64,000 nucleotides of DNA from Mycobacterium tilburgii (GTDB taxonomy: Bacteria > Actinomycetota > Actinomycetes > Mycobacteriales > Mycobacteriaceae): positions 39,018 through 103,017 of the forward strand of contig NZ_LR655692.1 of NCBI RefSeq assembly GCF_902168065.1. Direction: 5' to 3'. The position numbers and the translations under genes are program-made. Below, piece by piece: positions 30,460 to 40,471 of the stretch. Below the pieces are notes generated by a model, which searched no databases, was not told the origin of the DNA, and worked only from the letters and a program-made list of their open reading frames with translations. Positions within the stretch are counted from its first letter, which is position 1; every line of letters starts with the position of its first letter.

Positions 30460-30891
30460 ATGAAGGGTACCAGGCTGCTAACCAGTGTCGCCGTGGCGGC
30501 GGCCGCCATTTCGCTGGCCGTGCCGGCGCTCGGCGACCCGACCGCCCCGCCGCCACCGCTCGCACCGTCGACGCCGTTGCCGCCTCCGGCGGCAACGCCG
30601 CTGCGGACGCCGTCGCCGCCCACCGACTACGACGCCCCGTTCAAGCAAACCGTCAACGGGTTCGGCATCTACCAGCCGCAGGACCAACTCGCGTGGCTGG
30701 GCAAGACCACCTGTGACCGGTTGGGTCGCGGCGTGGACCACGACGCGTACCAGTCGGCCACCTTCATCCAGCGCAACCTGCCCCGCGGCACCAGTCAGGG
30801 GCAGGCGTTCCAATTCCTCGGCGCGGCCGTCGACCACTACTGCCCGGACCAGATCGGCGTCGTCCAGGCGGCCGGCACCCACCCGAACTAA
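30460..30891 (+). CDS. Secreted DUF732 protein (Rv0559c-like)
   Basis: 143 aa. The N-terminus MKGTRLLTSVAVAAAAISLA and VPALGDP is a cleavable signal peptide. A proline-rich linker (residues ~25-55) follows, then a DUF732 domain: IYQPQDQLAWLGKTTCDRLG with one Cys and FQFLGAAVDHYCPDQIG with the second, a likely disulfide. Function unknown. It sits directly after the methyltransferase remnant and probably shared its promoter. Confidence 0.85.
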   Translation: MKGTRLLTSVAVAAAAISLAVPALGDPTAPPPPLAPSTPLPPPAATPLRTPSPPTDYDAPFKQTVNGFGIYQPQDQLAWLGKTTCDRLGRGVDHDAYQSATFIQRNLPRGTSQGQAFQFLGAAVDHYCPDQIGVVQAAGTHPN

Positions 30892-30895
30892 GCGA

Positions 30896-31588
30896 TCACC
30901 GCCACGGCTTGTGGCCCGCATGCAGGGCCACAATGCCACCGGTCAGGTTGCGCCAGCGTACACCCGACCAGCCCGCGGCCGCGATCTGCGCGGCCAGCTC
31001 TTCTTGGTCGGGCCATGCCCGAATCGACTCGGCGAGATAAAAGTAGGCGTCGGGGTTACTCGACACCGCCCGTGCCACCCGCGGTAGTGCCCGCATCAGG
31101 TACTCCTTGTAGACGGTGGCGAACAGCGCGTTGGTGGGCGTGGCGAATTCGCACACCACTAGGCGGCCACCGGGCCTCGTGACCCGGACCATCTCCCGCA
31201 GACCCGCCTGCGGATCGACGACGTTGCGCAAACCGAAACTGATTGTCACGGCGTCGAATACGCCGTCGCCGAACGGCAACCGGGTGGCATCACCGGCGAC
31301 TTTGGGCACCCTGCGCGCTCCACCTGCGGCGAGCATCCCGACCGAGAAGTCCGCCGCCACACACCAGGCCCCGGATTTCCCCAGCTCGACGGTAGACACC
31401 GCGGTGCCAGCCGCCAGGTCCAGCACCTTGTGGCCGGGGCCGATCCGCAGCGCAGCACGGGTGGCCCGCCGCCAGTACCGGTTCTGCCCCAACGACAACA
31501 CGGTGTTGGTCAGGTCGTAGCGGCGGGCGACGCCGTCGAACATCGACGCGACCTCCCGGGGATTCTTGTCCAAGGCCGCTCGACTCAC
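30896..31588 (-). CDS. menG: Demethylmenaquinone methyltransferase
   Basis: 230 aa, starting [20 protein letters not shown] with GTG or ATG usage as read. SAM motif I is [17 protein letters not shown]. The UbiE signatures [38 protein letters not shown] and [14 protein letters not shown] are present. It methylates demethylmenaquinone to menaquinone. Convergent with the DUF732 gene (4 bp between stops). Intact. Confidence 0.95.
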   Translation of the reverse strand: MSRAALDKNPREVASMFDGVARRYDLTNTVLSLGQNRYWRRATRAALRIGPGHKVLDLAAGTAVSTVELGKSGAWCVAADFSVGMLAAGGARRVPKVAGDATRLPFGDGVFDAVTISFGLRNVVDPQAGLREMVRVTRPGGRLVVCEFATPTNALFATVYKEYLMRALPRVARAVSSNPDAYFYLAESIRAWPDQEELAAQIAAAGWSGVRWRNLTGGIVALHAGHKPWR

Positions 31589-31660
31589 GACGACGACGCT
31601 ACCCGGCCCAATTTGGCCCGTTTGGGAATGGTCCCGGCCTGAGCGGTGTTACAGAACGGC

Positions 31661-32395
31661 GTGAGCGAAAAGGTTGGGTTTGTCACCGGTACATCGCGTG
31701 GGTTCGGGCGGGAATGGACCGTCGTGGCATTGGAGCGGGGCGACAAGGTGGCCGCCACAGCGCGCGACACGGCCACGCTGGACGACCTGGCGACGAAGTA
31801 CGGCGATGCGCTGCTGCCGATCCAGCTCGACGTCACCGACCGCGATGCCGATTTCGCGGCGGTCAAGCACGCATACGACCACTTCGGCCGGCTGGACGTC
31901 GTGGTGAACAACGCCGGCTACGGCCACTTCGGATTCGTCGAAGAACTGTCCGAGCAAGAGGCACGCGACCCGACCAGATCGAGACCAATGTGTTCGGTGC
32001 GCTGTGGGTCACTTAGGCCACACCCCTATCTGCGCGAGCAGGGCAGCGGGCACATCATCCGGGTGTCGTCGATCGGCGGCTTCTCCCAGGCGTTGGCCCG
32101 GGGAAGTGGCGGAGTTTGGTGTGCACGTCACGCTGATCGAACCGGCCGGCTACGACACCGACTGTCCGGCTCATCGGCCAAGCACTCCGACCCGCTGCCC
32201 GTGTACGACGAGCTGCGCGCGATGGTCGAGGACCAATGCCGCCAGCGCTGGTCGGCGAAGGGTCATGCGCAGGCGTCGGCCGCCGCGATACTCAAAGTCG
32301 TCACGCCGAGCAGCCGCCGCTGCGGGTGTTCTTCGGCAGCTCGCCGCTGCAGAACGCGAAAACCGACTACGAGAACCGGGTCTAATTCCGTTCTA
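31661..32395 (+). pseudogene. SDR oxidoreductase remnant lacking its active site
   Basis: The GTG at 31661 opens VSEKVGFVTGTSRGFGREWT with a Rossmann TGxxxGxG (TGTSRGFG). DRLDVVVNNAGYGHF-type sequence (here RLDVVVNNAGYGHFGFVEEL) follows. After a shift near 31965 comes GSGHIIRVSSIGGF, but the next segment SQALA-REVAEFGVHVTLIEPAGYD directly follows. The ~17 residues that carry the catalytic YxxxK are deleted. Further shifts lead to VFFGSSPLQNAKTDYENRV near 32380. Confidence 0.8.
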
Positions 32396-32406
32396 GCGCA
32401 GTCGAT

Positions 32407-33115
32407 TTAGTCGTACGCGTAGGCCATCATAGCGGCGGGACTGATCACCTCACCATGTTGTGCGAGTGATTCATAGGTCGGGTCGCCGAGGACTTCGCGC
32501 AGGTGCGCAATCGTCGTGTCGATCTGGGGGAAGGCTGCGCGTGTCCAGTCAGTCGCGGCGAATCCGCTGATCGTTGCCCGGCGGCCTCGTGGTGTCCGAG
32601 GCGGTCCAACATGGCGGCGAGGATCGCCAACGGGTTGCGCAGGTCGGTCACGCTGCCGGTGTCGTAGTAGTGCAGCAAGGCTGCGCTCAGGTTTTCGAAG
32701 AACTCGGCAAGATCGTGGTCCATGGAAGCAAAGCACATCGTGACGGCGGCGGCCGACTCCATCTGTCGGTTGCCGCCTCTCCCGCGCCACCACCAAGGCC
32801 CGCCGCAAGGCGGCGTATGCGGCGCCGGAATCAGCGTACCGGTAGGCCATTCCGTACGCCGCCAGCGCAAAACAAACCCGGACGGGTTTGTCGGCGCTAT
32901 CCGCCTCCGCATCCAGCCCACAGGCGGCCACCCTCGCTTCGTCACCGTTGCCCAGGAAATTACAACGCCATCACCAGACATGCGCGGGTGAAGAACTGGG
33001 AGCCCTCTCGAGCCGCGATCGGCTGGCGGCAGAGCTCTGCCCAGCGATCGGCCTGGCCGGCATGGCTGTACACGACACCCGTCGAGATTTTGATCTCGGA
33101 GGGAGCCACTGGCCG
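32407..33115 (-). pseudogene. C-terminal remnant of a large LuxR/cyclase-ATPase family regulator
   Basis: Reading from 33115 downwards: VVYSHAGQADRWAELCRQPI, GSQFFTRACLVMAL, then after shifts RVCFALAAYGMAYRYADSGA, ALRRALVVARE, RQMESAAAVTMCFASM, NPLAILAAMLDRLGHHEAAG, TISGFAATDWTRAAFPQIDT and LREVLGDPTYESLAQHGEVI. These tetratricopeptide-like helices form the C-terminus of the large mycobacterial AAA/LuxR regulators that often carry an N-terminal cyclase domain. The ATPase and cyclase parts are gone, and the 5' edge abuts a P450 fragment. Confidence 0.65.
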
Positions 33116-33140
33116 AGCATCCCGAGTTGGCGAATAGCGC

Positions 33141-33515
33141 GGTTGAACAGACGATGCGGCATTCACCCACGCGGCCGCCACCCTGCGCATCGCGCTCGAG
33201 GATGTCGAAATCGCCGGGGTGACGATCCCCGCCGGCACGTTGTTCATCGCAAACACCGCCGCCGCCAACCGCGACCCCGACGTCTACGATGACCCCGACT
33301 GACTTGACATCACCCGCGTCGGAGCGCCGCCGATGCAAACATGCTGTGCCGGCATGCACTACTGCCTGGGCGCCAACCTGGCTCGACTCGAGCTCGCCGA
33401 GGCCCTGGCCGCATGACACGGCGCATGCCCGATGCCCACCGCATCGGCCCTTGCCGTGGAAGCCACTCACCGGACTAAGCGGACCAAGCACGCTCCCAAT
33501 CGAATTCACGCCCGA
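33141..33515 (+). pseudogene. C-terminal remnant of a cytochrome P450
   Basis: ATLRIALEDVEIAGVTIPAG, TLFIANTAAANRDPDVYDDP, an in-frame TGA near 33301, then LDITRVGAPP and GMHYCLGANLARLELAEALA. The last block is the haem-binding loop with the cysteine thiolate. The residues just before it, normally FG(A/G)G, read TCCAG, so the conserved Phe is lost. After another shift, the typical end PLTGLSGPSTLPIEFTP appears. The N-terminal two-thirds are missing. Confidence 0.8.
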
Positions 33516-33553
33516 CAGCACGAACGTCGCGCAATCTCGCGCTGACGACGGAG

Positions 33554-34707
33554 CTACTCGCTTGCGCGTAGCGCCGTTGGGAGCCACGCGCTTCTGGCGG
33601 CGGGAGACTGCACGACCGTGTAGTGGCCGAGCAACTCGTCGCAGATGGCCGGCCAGGTGCAGGCGAGCAGACTGCGCCGCGCGGCTTGCGAATAGCGCGG
33701 GCGTTCCTGCAGCAGGTGCGCCACCGCTTTGGGTAGCCGGCGCTCTAACTCGTTGACCCCAACAACAAGCCGGTGCGCCACGGGGTGACCAGGTCGCGTG
33801 GGCCGCCGGCGTCGGACGCGATCACAGGCAACCCCGACGCCAGCGCTTCCTGAACGACCTAACAGAACGTCCCGTGCTCGCCGGTTTGCACGAAGACGTC
33901 CATGCTGGCGTACGCGGCGGCCAGCTCCGCTCCATACTTGGCACCGGTGAAAACCGCTGACGGCATTGCGGATTGAAGTTTGCGTTGGTTGACCCCGTCG
34001 CCGACGATGACCACTTGCACCTCACCGGAGACGGCCAGCCCGGCCAGCCGCTCCACGTGTTTCTCCGGCGCCAGCCGGCCCACGAAACCCACGATCGGTT
34101 TGCCCTCGGGCGACCAGCACCGCCGCAGTGCCTCGTCCCGCGCCGACGGCGCATACCCCATGATGTCGACCCCGCGTGCCCACTGGTGTACCCGCGTAAT
34201 CCGGTGGGCAACAATGGATTACACTGTGGAAGTGGACGGCTCCAAGGTACGGTCAGCGAGCCGGTGCAGATGCCGGAACCACGTCCACGCCGCGCGAGTG
34301 GTGATGCCGATGCCATAGCTCTCGGCGAAACCCGGTACGTCGGTTTGGTAGACGGCCACCGTCGGCACGCCGAGCAGACGGGCGGCGCGCACCCCGCCGT
34401 AACCGAGCAACGCTGGTGAAGCTAGGTGCATCACATCGGGCTGGAATCCGCGCAGCACCTTGAGCAGCCGAGGCCGCGGCACACCGAGCGGCAGCGTCGT
34501 CACGTTGGGGAACATTCGAGATGGCACCCGGTGCATCCGGATGCCATCGTGTATCCGTTCGGCGAGAGGTTCACCGGGCGGGGTGTCGGGGGCGATCACC
34601 AAAGCTTCGTGGCCGGTTCGGCGCAAATGCTCGAGCACTCGGACGACAAAATTGCTGACACCGTTAACCTGCGGCAGAAATGATTCCGCGACTAGCGCAA
34701 CGCGCAC
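33554..34707 (-). pseudogene. mgtA: GDP-mannose-dependent glycosyltransferase MgtA (Rv0557), inactivated
   Basis: From 34707, [20 protein letters not shown] and [20 protein letters not shown] give the GT4 N-terminal domain. An in-frame TAA at 34219-34221 replaces the Glu of the ..STATMES.. region. The frame continues [40 protein letters not shown] (donor-binding domain) and [20 protein letters not shown]. There an in-frame TAG at 33859-33861 replaces the Gln of CQVVQEA. After [20 protein letters not shown] a frameshift near 33757 precedes [17 protein letters not shown]. The enzyme mannosylates a glycolipid acceptor used for lipomannan-type products. Two nonsense codons and one indel. Confidence 0.92.
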
Positions 34708-34782
34708 GAGATCATCGTGTCAGCGCCGATTGTCTCCGAGGTTGCGGGGTGGCATACGGGGCGCGAATTTGCTGGTCACCCA

Positions 34783-35307
34783 TCATGCGGCTTTGCTGCG
34801 ACCGGCTCGCGCCGCACCGCGACGGTCCAACCGTCGGTCCACCAGCGCCAGCGCCACCAGCAGGACCACCGCGACCAGCCAACTGACCACTGCGATCGAC
34901 CCAGCCGGGATGATAGCCAATGCCGCATTGCGGTGCTGCACCCGAACCAAATTGGGGTCGTTCTTGTTGTATTCGACGTAAATCCGCATACCCGTAGCCA
35001 ATTCGGACGGATACAGCACCCCGAGCTCGGGCCGATACGTCACCCGCTCCGGTGTGACGAATTCGATAGTCGAGCGGCGCGGACCGGCGCTGAGCACCTC
35101 CGCCTGCGCCACGCCCATATTGTGCTGAATCGCAAGATCGTTGCGCCATGCCCCGGCGACCAGCAACACCGACTGCAACGTCACCAGACCGGCGATGATC
35201 AGCACCGCGATCCTGGTGAACCGTAGCGCCGTTCGCACGCGACTGGTCGGCGGTACATCGCCGCGACCGTGAATCAAGATGCGCATCAATGTTTTCAAGA
35301 ACTTCAC
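34783..35307 (-). CDS. Two-helix membrane protein (Rv0556-like, DUF3592 type)
   Basis: 174 aa from GTG 35307, overlapping the menD stop in GTGA, which decides the start. A transmembrane helix ([19 protein letters not shown]) precedes an extracytoplasmic part with [20 protein letters not shown] and [21 protein letters not shown] second helix ([18 protein letters not shown]) ends in a basic tail. The strand-rich middle resembles DUF3592. Translational coupling to menD suggests a function linked to the quinone or membrane, but none is known. Confidence 0.85.
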   Translation of the reverse strand: MKFLKTLMRILIHGRGDVPPTSRVRTALRFTRIAVLIIAGLVTLQSVLLVAGAWRNDLAIQHNMGVAQAEVLSAGPRRSTIEFVTPERVTYRPELGVLYPSELATGMRIYVEYNKNDPNLVRVQHRNAALAIIPAGSIAVVSWLVAVVLLVALALVDRRLDRRGAARAGRSKAA

Positions 35308-36953
35308 AAGGCTGCCTTGATGGCGGCATGCAGACCGCGCAGCGACGACCGGTCCGCCTTGACCTCCAGGACCCGCATCCCGGTGCCGGGTTCGTCCAGC
35401 GCCGCGTGCAGCTCGACCACCTCTATCTGGCGGCTTTCGACGTGATAGGCGCGGCACAGCGCGCCGACATCGACGTCGTGCGGGGTGCCGAAGATCCGCG
35501 ACGACACGTCGGAGAACCTTGGGTCGCCCTGCTCGAGCAGTTCGAAGATGCCGCCGCCGTTGTCGTTGGACACCACGATCGTCAACTGCCGCGGGGTCGG
35601 TTCGGTCGGGCCGATCAATAGTCCGGAGCTGTCATGAACGAACGTGAGGTCGCCGATCAACGCGACGGTGCGGGCCGGATTCTCGGCGGTGCCGTTGCGT
35701 TCATGAGCAAGCGCGGCCCCGATGGCGGTGGACACGATGCCGTCGATGCCGGCGACGCCACGGTTGGACCGCACCCGGATGCCGTGCGGGGACAGGCCGA
35801 CCAGGGCGGCGTCGCGCACCGGGTTGGACGCGCCAAGCACCAGCTGATCGCCCGGGCGCAGCGCGTCGGCCACGGCGGCGGCGACGTGCAGCCCAGTGGT
35901 CAACGGGTGCGCCGCGAGCTGACAGCGGACCGCTGCTAGCGCGTGCTGATTCATCTCCGAGCAGCGCAGCAGCCACGCCGGGCTCGGCGTCCCGGTTGTC
36001 ACCGCGCGGGTCCCGGTGGCCTGGGAGTTCCCCGAGACATCCGGCCAGCGCGGGCCGTTGGTCAGCGCGTAAACCGGCACCTGCGGGTCGGCCAGCAGCG
36101 CCGACACCGGGCGATGAAGCGTCGGGCGGCCCTGCATGATCACCTGCTTCGGGCGCAGCAGCGTCAGGGCCAGCGGGTGTAGCGGATTGGCGGCGGGCGG
36201 TGCCGTCGGTTCGGCGACCGTCGGCAACTGCGCGAGGTTGGGATGCACGCCCGCGCCGTGCCCGGCGATGATGACGGTGTCGGGCGTCAGGTCGATGTCC
36301 AGCGGCTGGTCGAACACGACCGGGGGCGTGTAGGTCCACGGCTTCCCGTCGGGCCGTCCCGGCGGTATGACGGCGCCGCGCGGTTCGGGTTCCGGCACCA
36401 GCGGCTCGCGCAGCGGGATGTCGAACTGCACCGGGCCGGCGTTGGCGGTGCGCGAACCGGTGGCCGCCGCCAACACTCGGCAGGTGGCTGAGCGCCAGGT
36501 CGCGTTCAGCGACTCCAGCCGTTCAGGCGCGTCTTCGGCCAGCCCGAGGCTGATCGTGGCGCGCACCTGGGTGCCGAAATAACCCAGCTGTTCCATCGTC
36601 TGGTTGGCCCCGGTACCCAGCAGCTCGTAGGGCCGGTTGGCCGACAGCACGATCAGCGGCACCCGCGCGTAGTTGGCTTCCACCACAGCCGGGCCGAGGT
36701 TGGCGACGGCTGTGCCCGAGGTCATCGCGACGCAGACCGGCGCACCGGCGCCGATCGACAGGCCTATGGCCAAGAAGCCGGCGGTGCGCTCGTCGATGCG
36801 CACGTGCAACCGGATTCGGCTAGCTCGGTCGGCGTCCTGCAGCGCGAACGCCAGCGGGGCGTTGCGCGAACCGGGGCACAGCACGACATCGCGGACGCCG
36901 CCGCGAATCAGCTCGTCAACGACGACGCGAGCCTGGGTCGTCGAGGGGTTCAC
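35304..36953 (-). CDS. menD: SEPHCHC synthase (2-succinyl-5-enolpyruvyl-6-hydroxy-3-cyclohexene-1-carboxylate synthase)
   Basis: 549 aa with a GTG start ([20 protein letters not shown]). It is a ThDP enzyme joining isochorismate and 2-oxoglutarate. [15 protein letters not shown] and [18 protein letters not shown] (with the catalytic Glu) lie in the N-terminal Pyr domain. [18 protein letters not shown] and [14 protein letters not shown] form the Mg-ThDP diphosphate motif in the C-terminal domain. Length is near the 554 aa of M. tuberculosis. Intact. Confidence 0.97.
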   Translation of the reverse strand: MNPSTTQARVVVDELIRGGVRDVVLCPGSRNAPLAFALQDADRASRIRLHVRIDERTAGFLAIGLSIGAGAPVCVAMTSGTAVANLGPAVVEANYARVPLIVLSANRPYELLGTGANQTMEQLGYFGTQVRATISLGLAEDAPERLESLNATWRSATCRVLAAATGSRTANAGPVQFDIPLREPLVPEPEPRGAVIPPGRPDGKPWTYTPPVVFDQPLDIDLTPDTVIIAGHGAGVHPNLAQLPTVAEPTAPPAANPLHPLALTLLRPKQVIMQGRPTLHRPVSALLADPQVPVYALTNGPRWPDVSGNSQATGTRAVTTGTPSPAWLLRCSEMNQHALAAVRCQLAAHPLTTGLHVAAAVADALRPGDQLVLGASNPVRDAALVGLSPHGIRVRSNRGVAGIDGIVSTAIGAALAHERNGTAENPARTVALIGDLTFVHDSSGLLIGPTEPTPRQLTIVVSNDNGGGIFELLEQGDPRFSDVSSRIFGTPHDVDVGALCRAYHVESRQIEVVELHAALDEPGTGMRVLEVKADRSSLRGLHAAIKAAL

Positions 36954-37050
36954 CCCTACAGGGTGTCACAGCAGGCCGGGCTGCCCACCGAACGTGGAGT
37001 TGTTGGTCCAACCGCCGCTTATCCGCCCAACAAGTCGACGCTGGGCGCGA

Positions 37051-37833
37051 TCAAACGTCGGCAAAGAACTTCAGCGCCACGCTGTTGACCGCGTCGGGCC
37101 GCTCCAAGAAACCCAGGTGCCCGGTGTCGAGAATCTGCACGTAGCGGCCGTTGGGCATGGCGTCGGCGACCTCGCGGCCCAGGTGCGGCGGCGTGATCAC
37201 GTCGTCGGCGAAGCCCATCACCAACACCGGTGTCGTGATGGCGCGGTAGGCCGCCAGCCGGTTGGTCTGCGGCGAGACGCTCAACTGGGTCCGGAGCCCG
37301 GGGGTCCGCTTGACCGGCCACGTCCGAAACATCGTGATCCAGTCCGCCACCAACACGTCATCGTTGATCGTCTTGCGTGAAAAGCTTTCCAGCACGCGCA
37401 CTTTCGCCTCGTACGCGGGCGGCAGCTCGATGTTCGACGAATGCAGCTGGACCTCGCCGTCATAAAAACCCTGACGGGCGCGGTCCAACCGGCCGCGGGT
37501 GGCCATCAGCACCGCGGCCCGCACCAGCTCGGGCCGGGCCGCCATCAGCTCCTGGGCGATAAAGGCACCCATCGACACTCCGACGATGCGGGCCGGGGCG
37601 GCGTCCAGAGATTCGATCAGGGCGGCGGTGTCGGCGACCATCGTCTCCGTGGTGAACCCTTCGGCGTTCTCGGTGGCACCGATCCCGCGGTTGTCGAAGG
37701 TGATCACGCGGTATCCCGCCGACACGAACGCCGGAACCTGGTGCGGCAACCAGGTGCGCCCGGGGCCGCCGCTACCGGCGATGAAGAGCACGGGCTCACC
37801 GCTGCCGCGGTCGTCGTAAGCCAGGTTGGTCAC
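37051..37833 (-). CDS. bpoC: Alpha/beta hydrolase BpoC (MenH-like position)
   Basis: 260 aa from GTG 37833, which overlaps the menC stop in GTGA. The oxyanion region is FIAGSGGPGRTW, the nucleophile elbow VGVSMGAFIAQ (Ser), the acid VLVMGFADDVITPP and the His DTGHLGFLERPD. It was annotated historically as a non-haem bromoperoxidase. Its place between menD and menC suggests SHCHC synthase (MenH) activity, although this is inference. Intact. Confidence 0.9.
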   Translation of the reverse strand: MTNLAYDDRGSGEPVLFIAGSGGPGRTWLPHQVPAFVSAGYRVITFDNRGIGATENAEGFTTETMVADTAALIESLDAAPARIVGVSMGAFIAQELMAARPELVRAAVLMATRGRLDRARQGFYDGEVQLHSSNIELPPAYEAKVRVLESFSRKTINDDVLVADWITMFRTWPVKRTPGLRTQLSVSPQTNRLAAYRAITTPVLVMGFADDVITPPHLGREVADAMPNGRYVQILDTGHLGFLERPDAVNSVALKFFADV

Positions 37834-38801
37834 TCGCACGACGGTACAAGGAGCGCGTGGCAGGCCGTGAGCCGGTCGATCCACCACTGCCGCCGCTCGG
37901 GCGGTGCCGCCAGCGCGTGCAACCGCGCCGGATCCGGCGTCACCGGCCCGACGGCCAGGGTCCCGTCGACCGGGGCGGGCACATCGGCGACGTCCTCGAC
38001 GAACAGGCTGCCGGTGCCCAGCCCGCAGGCGTGGCGCAGCCGCGGCAGGGCCGCCGCCGCGGCCAGCCCGGTGGCGATGCCCACCGCCGAGTCCAGCGCG
38101 CTGGAGAGCACCACCGGGACGTCTATCTGCGCGGCAATGTCCAACAGCGCCGAAATCCCGCCCTGCGGAGCCACTTTAAGCACCGCGATGTCCGCGGCCC
38201 CGGCGCGGACCACCGCCAGCGGATCGTCGGCCTTGCGAATGCTCTCGTCGGCCGCGACCGGCACGTCGATGCGCGCGCGCAACGCGGCGAGTTCGTCGAC
38301 GCTCGAACAGGGCTGTTCGAGGTACTCCAACGGGCCGTCGGCGGTCAGGGCGGACGCGGCCCGGGCCGCCAGCTCGACGGTCCAGCCGCCGTTGGCGTCC
38401 ACCCGCACCGTCGGCAGCAGCGCGCGCACCGCGTTGACGCGGGCGACGTCATCGGACAGCGTCTGGCCGGGTTCAGCGACCTTCACCTTGGCCGTGTGGG
38501 CTCCGGGGAAGCGGGCCAGCACCTCGGGCACCTGGTCGGCGGGCACGGCCGGCACGGTCGCGTTGATCGGGATGCGCTCGCGGCGCCCCGGCGGCGGCGG
38601 GCGGTAGGCGGCCTCGATGCCCGACGCCAGCCAGTGCGTGGCCTCCGGCGGCGGGTATTCGACGAACGCCCCGAACTCGCCCCACCCCGCCGGGCCCTCG
38701 ATCAGCGCGACCTCCCGGGTGGTGATGCCGCGGAACCGCACCCGCATCGGCAGCGCCACCACGTGTAGGCGCTCCAGCAACTCGTCGAGCGAAGGCCTCA
38801 C
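37830..38801 (-). CDS. menC: o-Succinylbenzoate synthase
   Basis: 323 aa from GTG 38801, in a GTGA overlap with the upstream amidohydrolase. It is an enolase-superfamily enzyme: the catalytic Lys in HTAKVKVAEPG, metal ligands Asp in VRVDANGGW, Glu in LEYLEQPCSS and Asp in VPVAADESIRK, and the second catalytic Lys in IAVLKVAPQGG. It dehydrates SHCHC to o-succinylbenzoate. Intact. Confidence 0.96.
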   Translation of the reverse strand: MRPSLDELLERLHVVALPMRVRFRGITTREVALIEGPAGWGEFGAFVEYPPPEATHWLASGIEAAYRPPPPGRRERIPINATVPAVPADQVPEVLARFPGAHTAKVKVAEPGQTLSDDVARVNAVRALLPTVRVDANGGWTVELAARAASALTADGPLEYLEQPCSSVDELAALRARIDVPVAADESIRKADDPLAVVRAGAADIAVLKVAPQGGISALLDIAAQIDVPVVLSSALDSAVGIATGLAAAAALPRLRHACGLGTGSLFVEDVADVPAPVDGTLAVGPVTPDPARLHALAAPPERRQWWIDRLTACHALLVPSCE

Positions 38802-40394
38802 TGGCCGTAGACTCGGCGCCCGGCCAGATACGTCGCCCGCACGTTCAGATCGGCCATCTGCTCGGGCGGCACCGCGCGCGGATCCGCCGACAGCACCACC
38901 AGATCCGCGTACTTGCCGACCTCGAGCGAACCGACCACGTCGTCGGAGAACAGCCGCCAGGCGGCGTCGATGGTCTGGACGCGGATCGCCTGCTCGACCG
39001 TCAGCCGTTCCTGCGGCCCGAGCACCCGCCCGCTGGGCGCCGTCCGGGTGACGGCGACGCTGATGTTGCGCAGCGGCTCCTCGGGGGTGACCAGCGGGTC
39101 GTTGTGCAACGAGATCCGCATTCCGGTGGCCACCGCGGACCCCGCTGGCATCCAACGGGTTCCGCGCTCCTCGCCGAACAGGCCGTCAACGATGACGTCG
39201 CCCCAGTAGTTAATCTGGTCGACGAAGATGCTGTAGGCCACGCCGAGGTCGGCGGCGCTGCGCAGCTGATCGGGCCGGATGGCGCCGACGTGCTCGAGCC
39301 GCAGCCGATGGTCGTCACGCGGATGGCGTTTCAGCGCCTCCTGGTAGACGTCCAGGATGGTGTCCACTCCGGCGTCGCCCTGCACGTGGCAGGCCATCGG
39401 CCAGCCCAGCGGGTAGTACGCCCCGACGATTTCGTGCAACTGCTCGGCGGTGTAGTTGGCGCACCCGCACGAGCCGGGCGGGACGCCGATGATCCGGCTG
39501 GCCTCGGTGTCCAGGTAGGGGAACGAGAGATCGATGTTGCCGATCCACGGCGGGCCGTCGACCCAGATCTTGATGCCGACCTGGCGCAACATGTCGTCGC
39601 CCTGTCCGAGGGTGGAGTCGGTGGTCATCTGCGGGTTGGAGATTTCGTAGGTGCGCAGCCGCACCGTGAGCTGGGCGCGCAGCTGTTCGACCATCGGCCG
39701 GAACCCGGGGTCGAAGGCCATTTCCGAGCAGGTCGTCAGGCCGGCGCGGTTCAGCCGCGCGCACTCGGCGAGCAGCATCCGCGGATAGTACGCGAAGTCG
39801 ATGGCGCCGCTCAGCAGCGGAAACACCGCGCCGGTCTCTTCCGCGGTGCCGTCGAGTTCGCCGGCGGCGTCGCGGCCGAACTTGGCGCCCTTGGAGTCGG
39901 GGGTGTCGAGGTTGAGGCCGTGCAGCTGAGCGACCCGCGAGTTGAAGTACGCCTTGTGCCCGGAGTTGTGAATGATCACCAGCGGTCCGTCGGGCGCGAT
40001 GTCATCGAGCCAACCCAGCGTCGGCTCCGGAAGTCCGTTCTGCAGCAGCGGATCCCAGCCGTTGAGGTAGGCGCCGTCGGATCCGCGGCGCAGCCTCGGA
40101 GCGGATCGCGGCCACGACGTCGTCGGCGCTGCGCATGGTGACCGGCCGAATGCCGACCAGTCGGTCCGACAGCGCGACGGCCGCCATCAGCGGATGACCG
40201 TGTTCCTCAACGAATCCCGGCATGACGCAGCCGTCACCGAGTCTCTGGGTGTCGGGGCCGACGAATCCCGCCACCTCGGCTCGGGTGTCGACGGCGACGA
40301 TGCGGCCATCGGCGCCGGCAAGCGCCTCGGCCGTGGGCTTCGCCTCGTCCACGGTCAGGATGTTTCCGGTCACGACGAGATCTGCATCGGCCAT
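38798..40394 (-). pseudogene. Amidohydrolase-3 family protein (Rv0552-like) with one frameshift
   Basis: ATG 40394 opens MADADLVVTGNILTVDEAKP, and VMPGFVEEHGHPLMAAVAL contains the metal-binding HxH-like motif. Near 40087-40100 a one-base shift separates AAIRSEAA from GSDGAYLNGWDPLLQNGLPE, after which the frame is open to 38798 (NSGHKAYFNSRVAQL, ALKRHPRDDHRLRLEHVGAI, GKYADLVVLSADPRAVPP). Only this single lesion is visible, so it may be recent or a sequencing error. It overlaps the menC start by 4 bp. Confidence 0.85.
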
Positions 40395-40471
40395 GGGGAG
40401 GAATCGTACTGATTGCCGGTGTCGAACAGGGTGCGCCCGACCCAAATTGCAACACGTTCTAGTCTGGCCAC

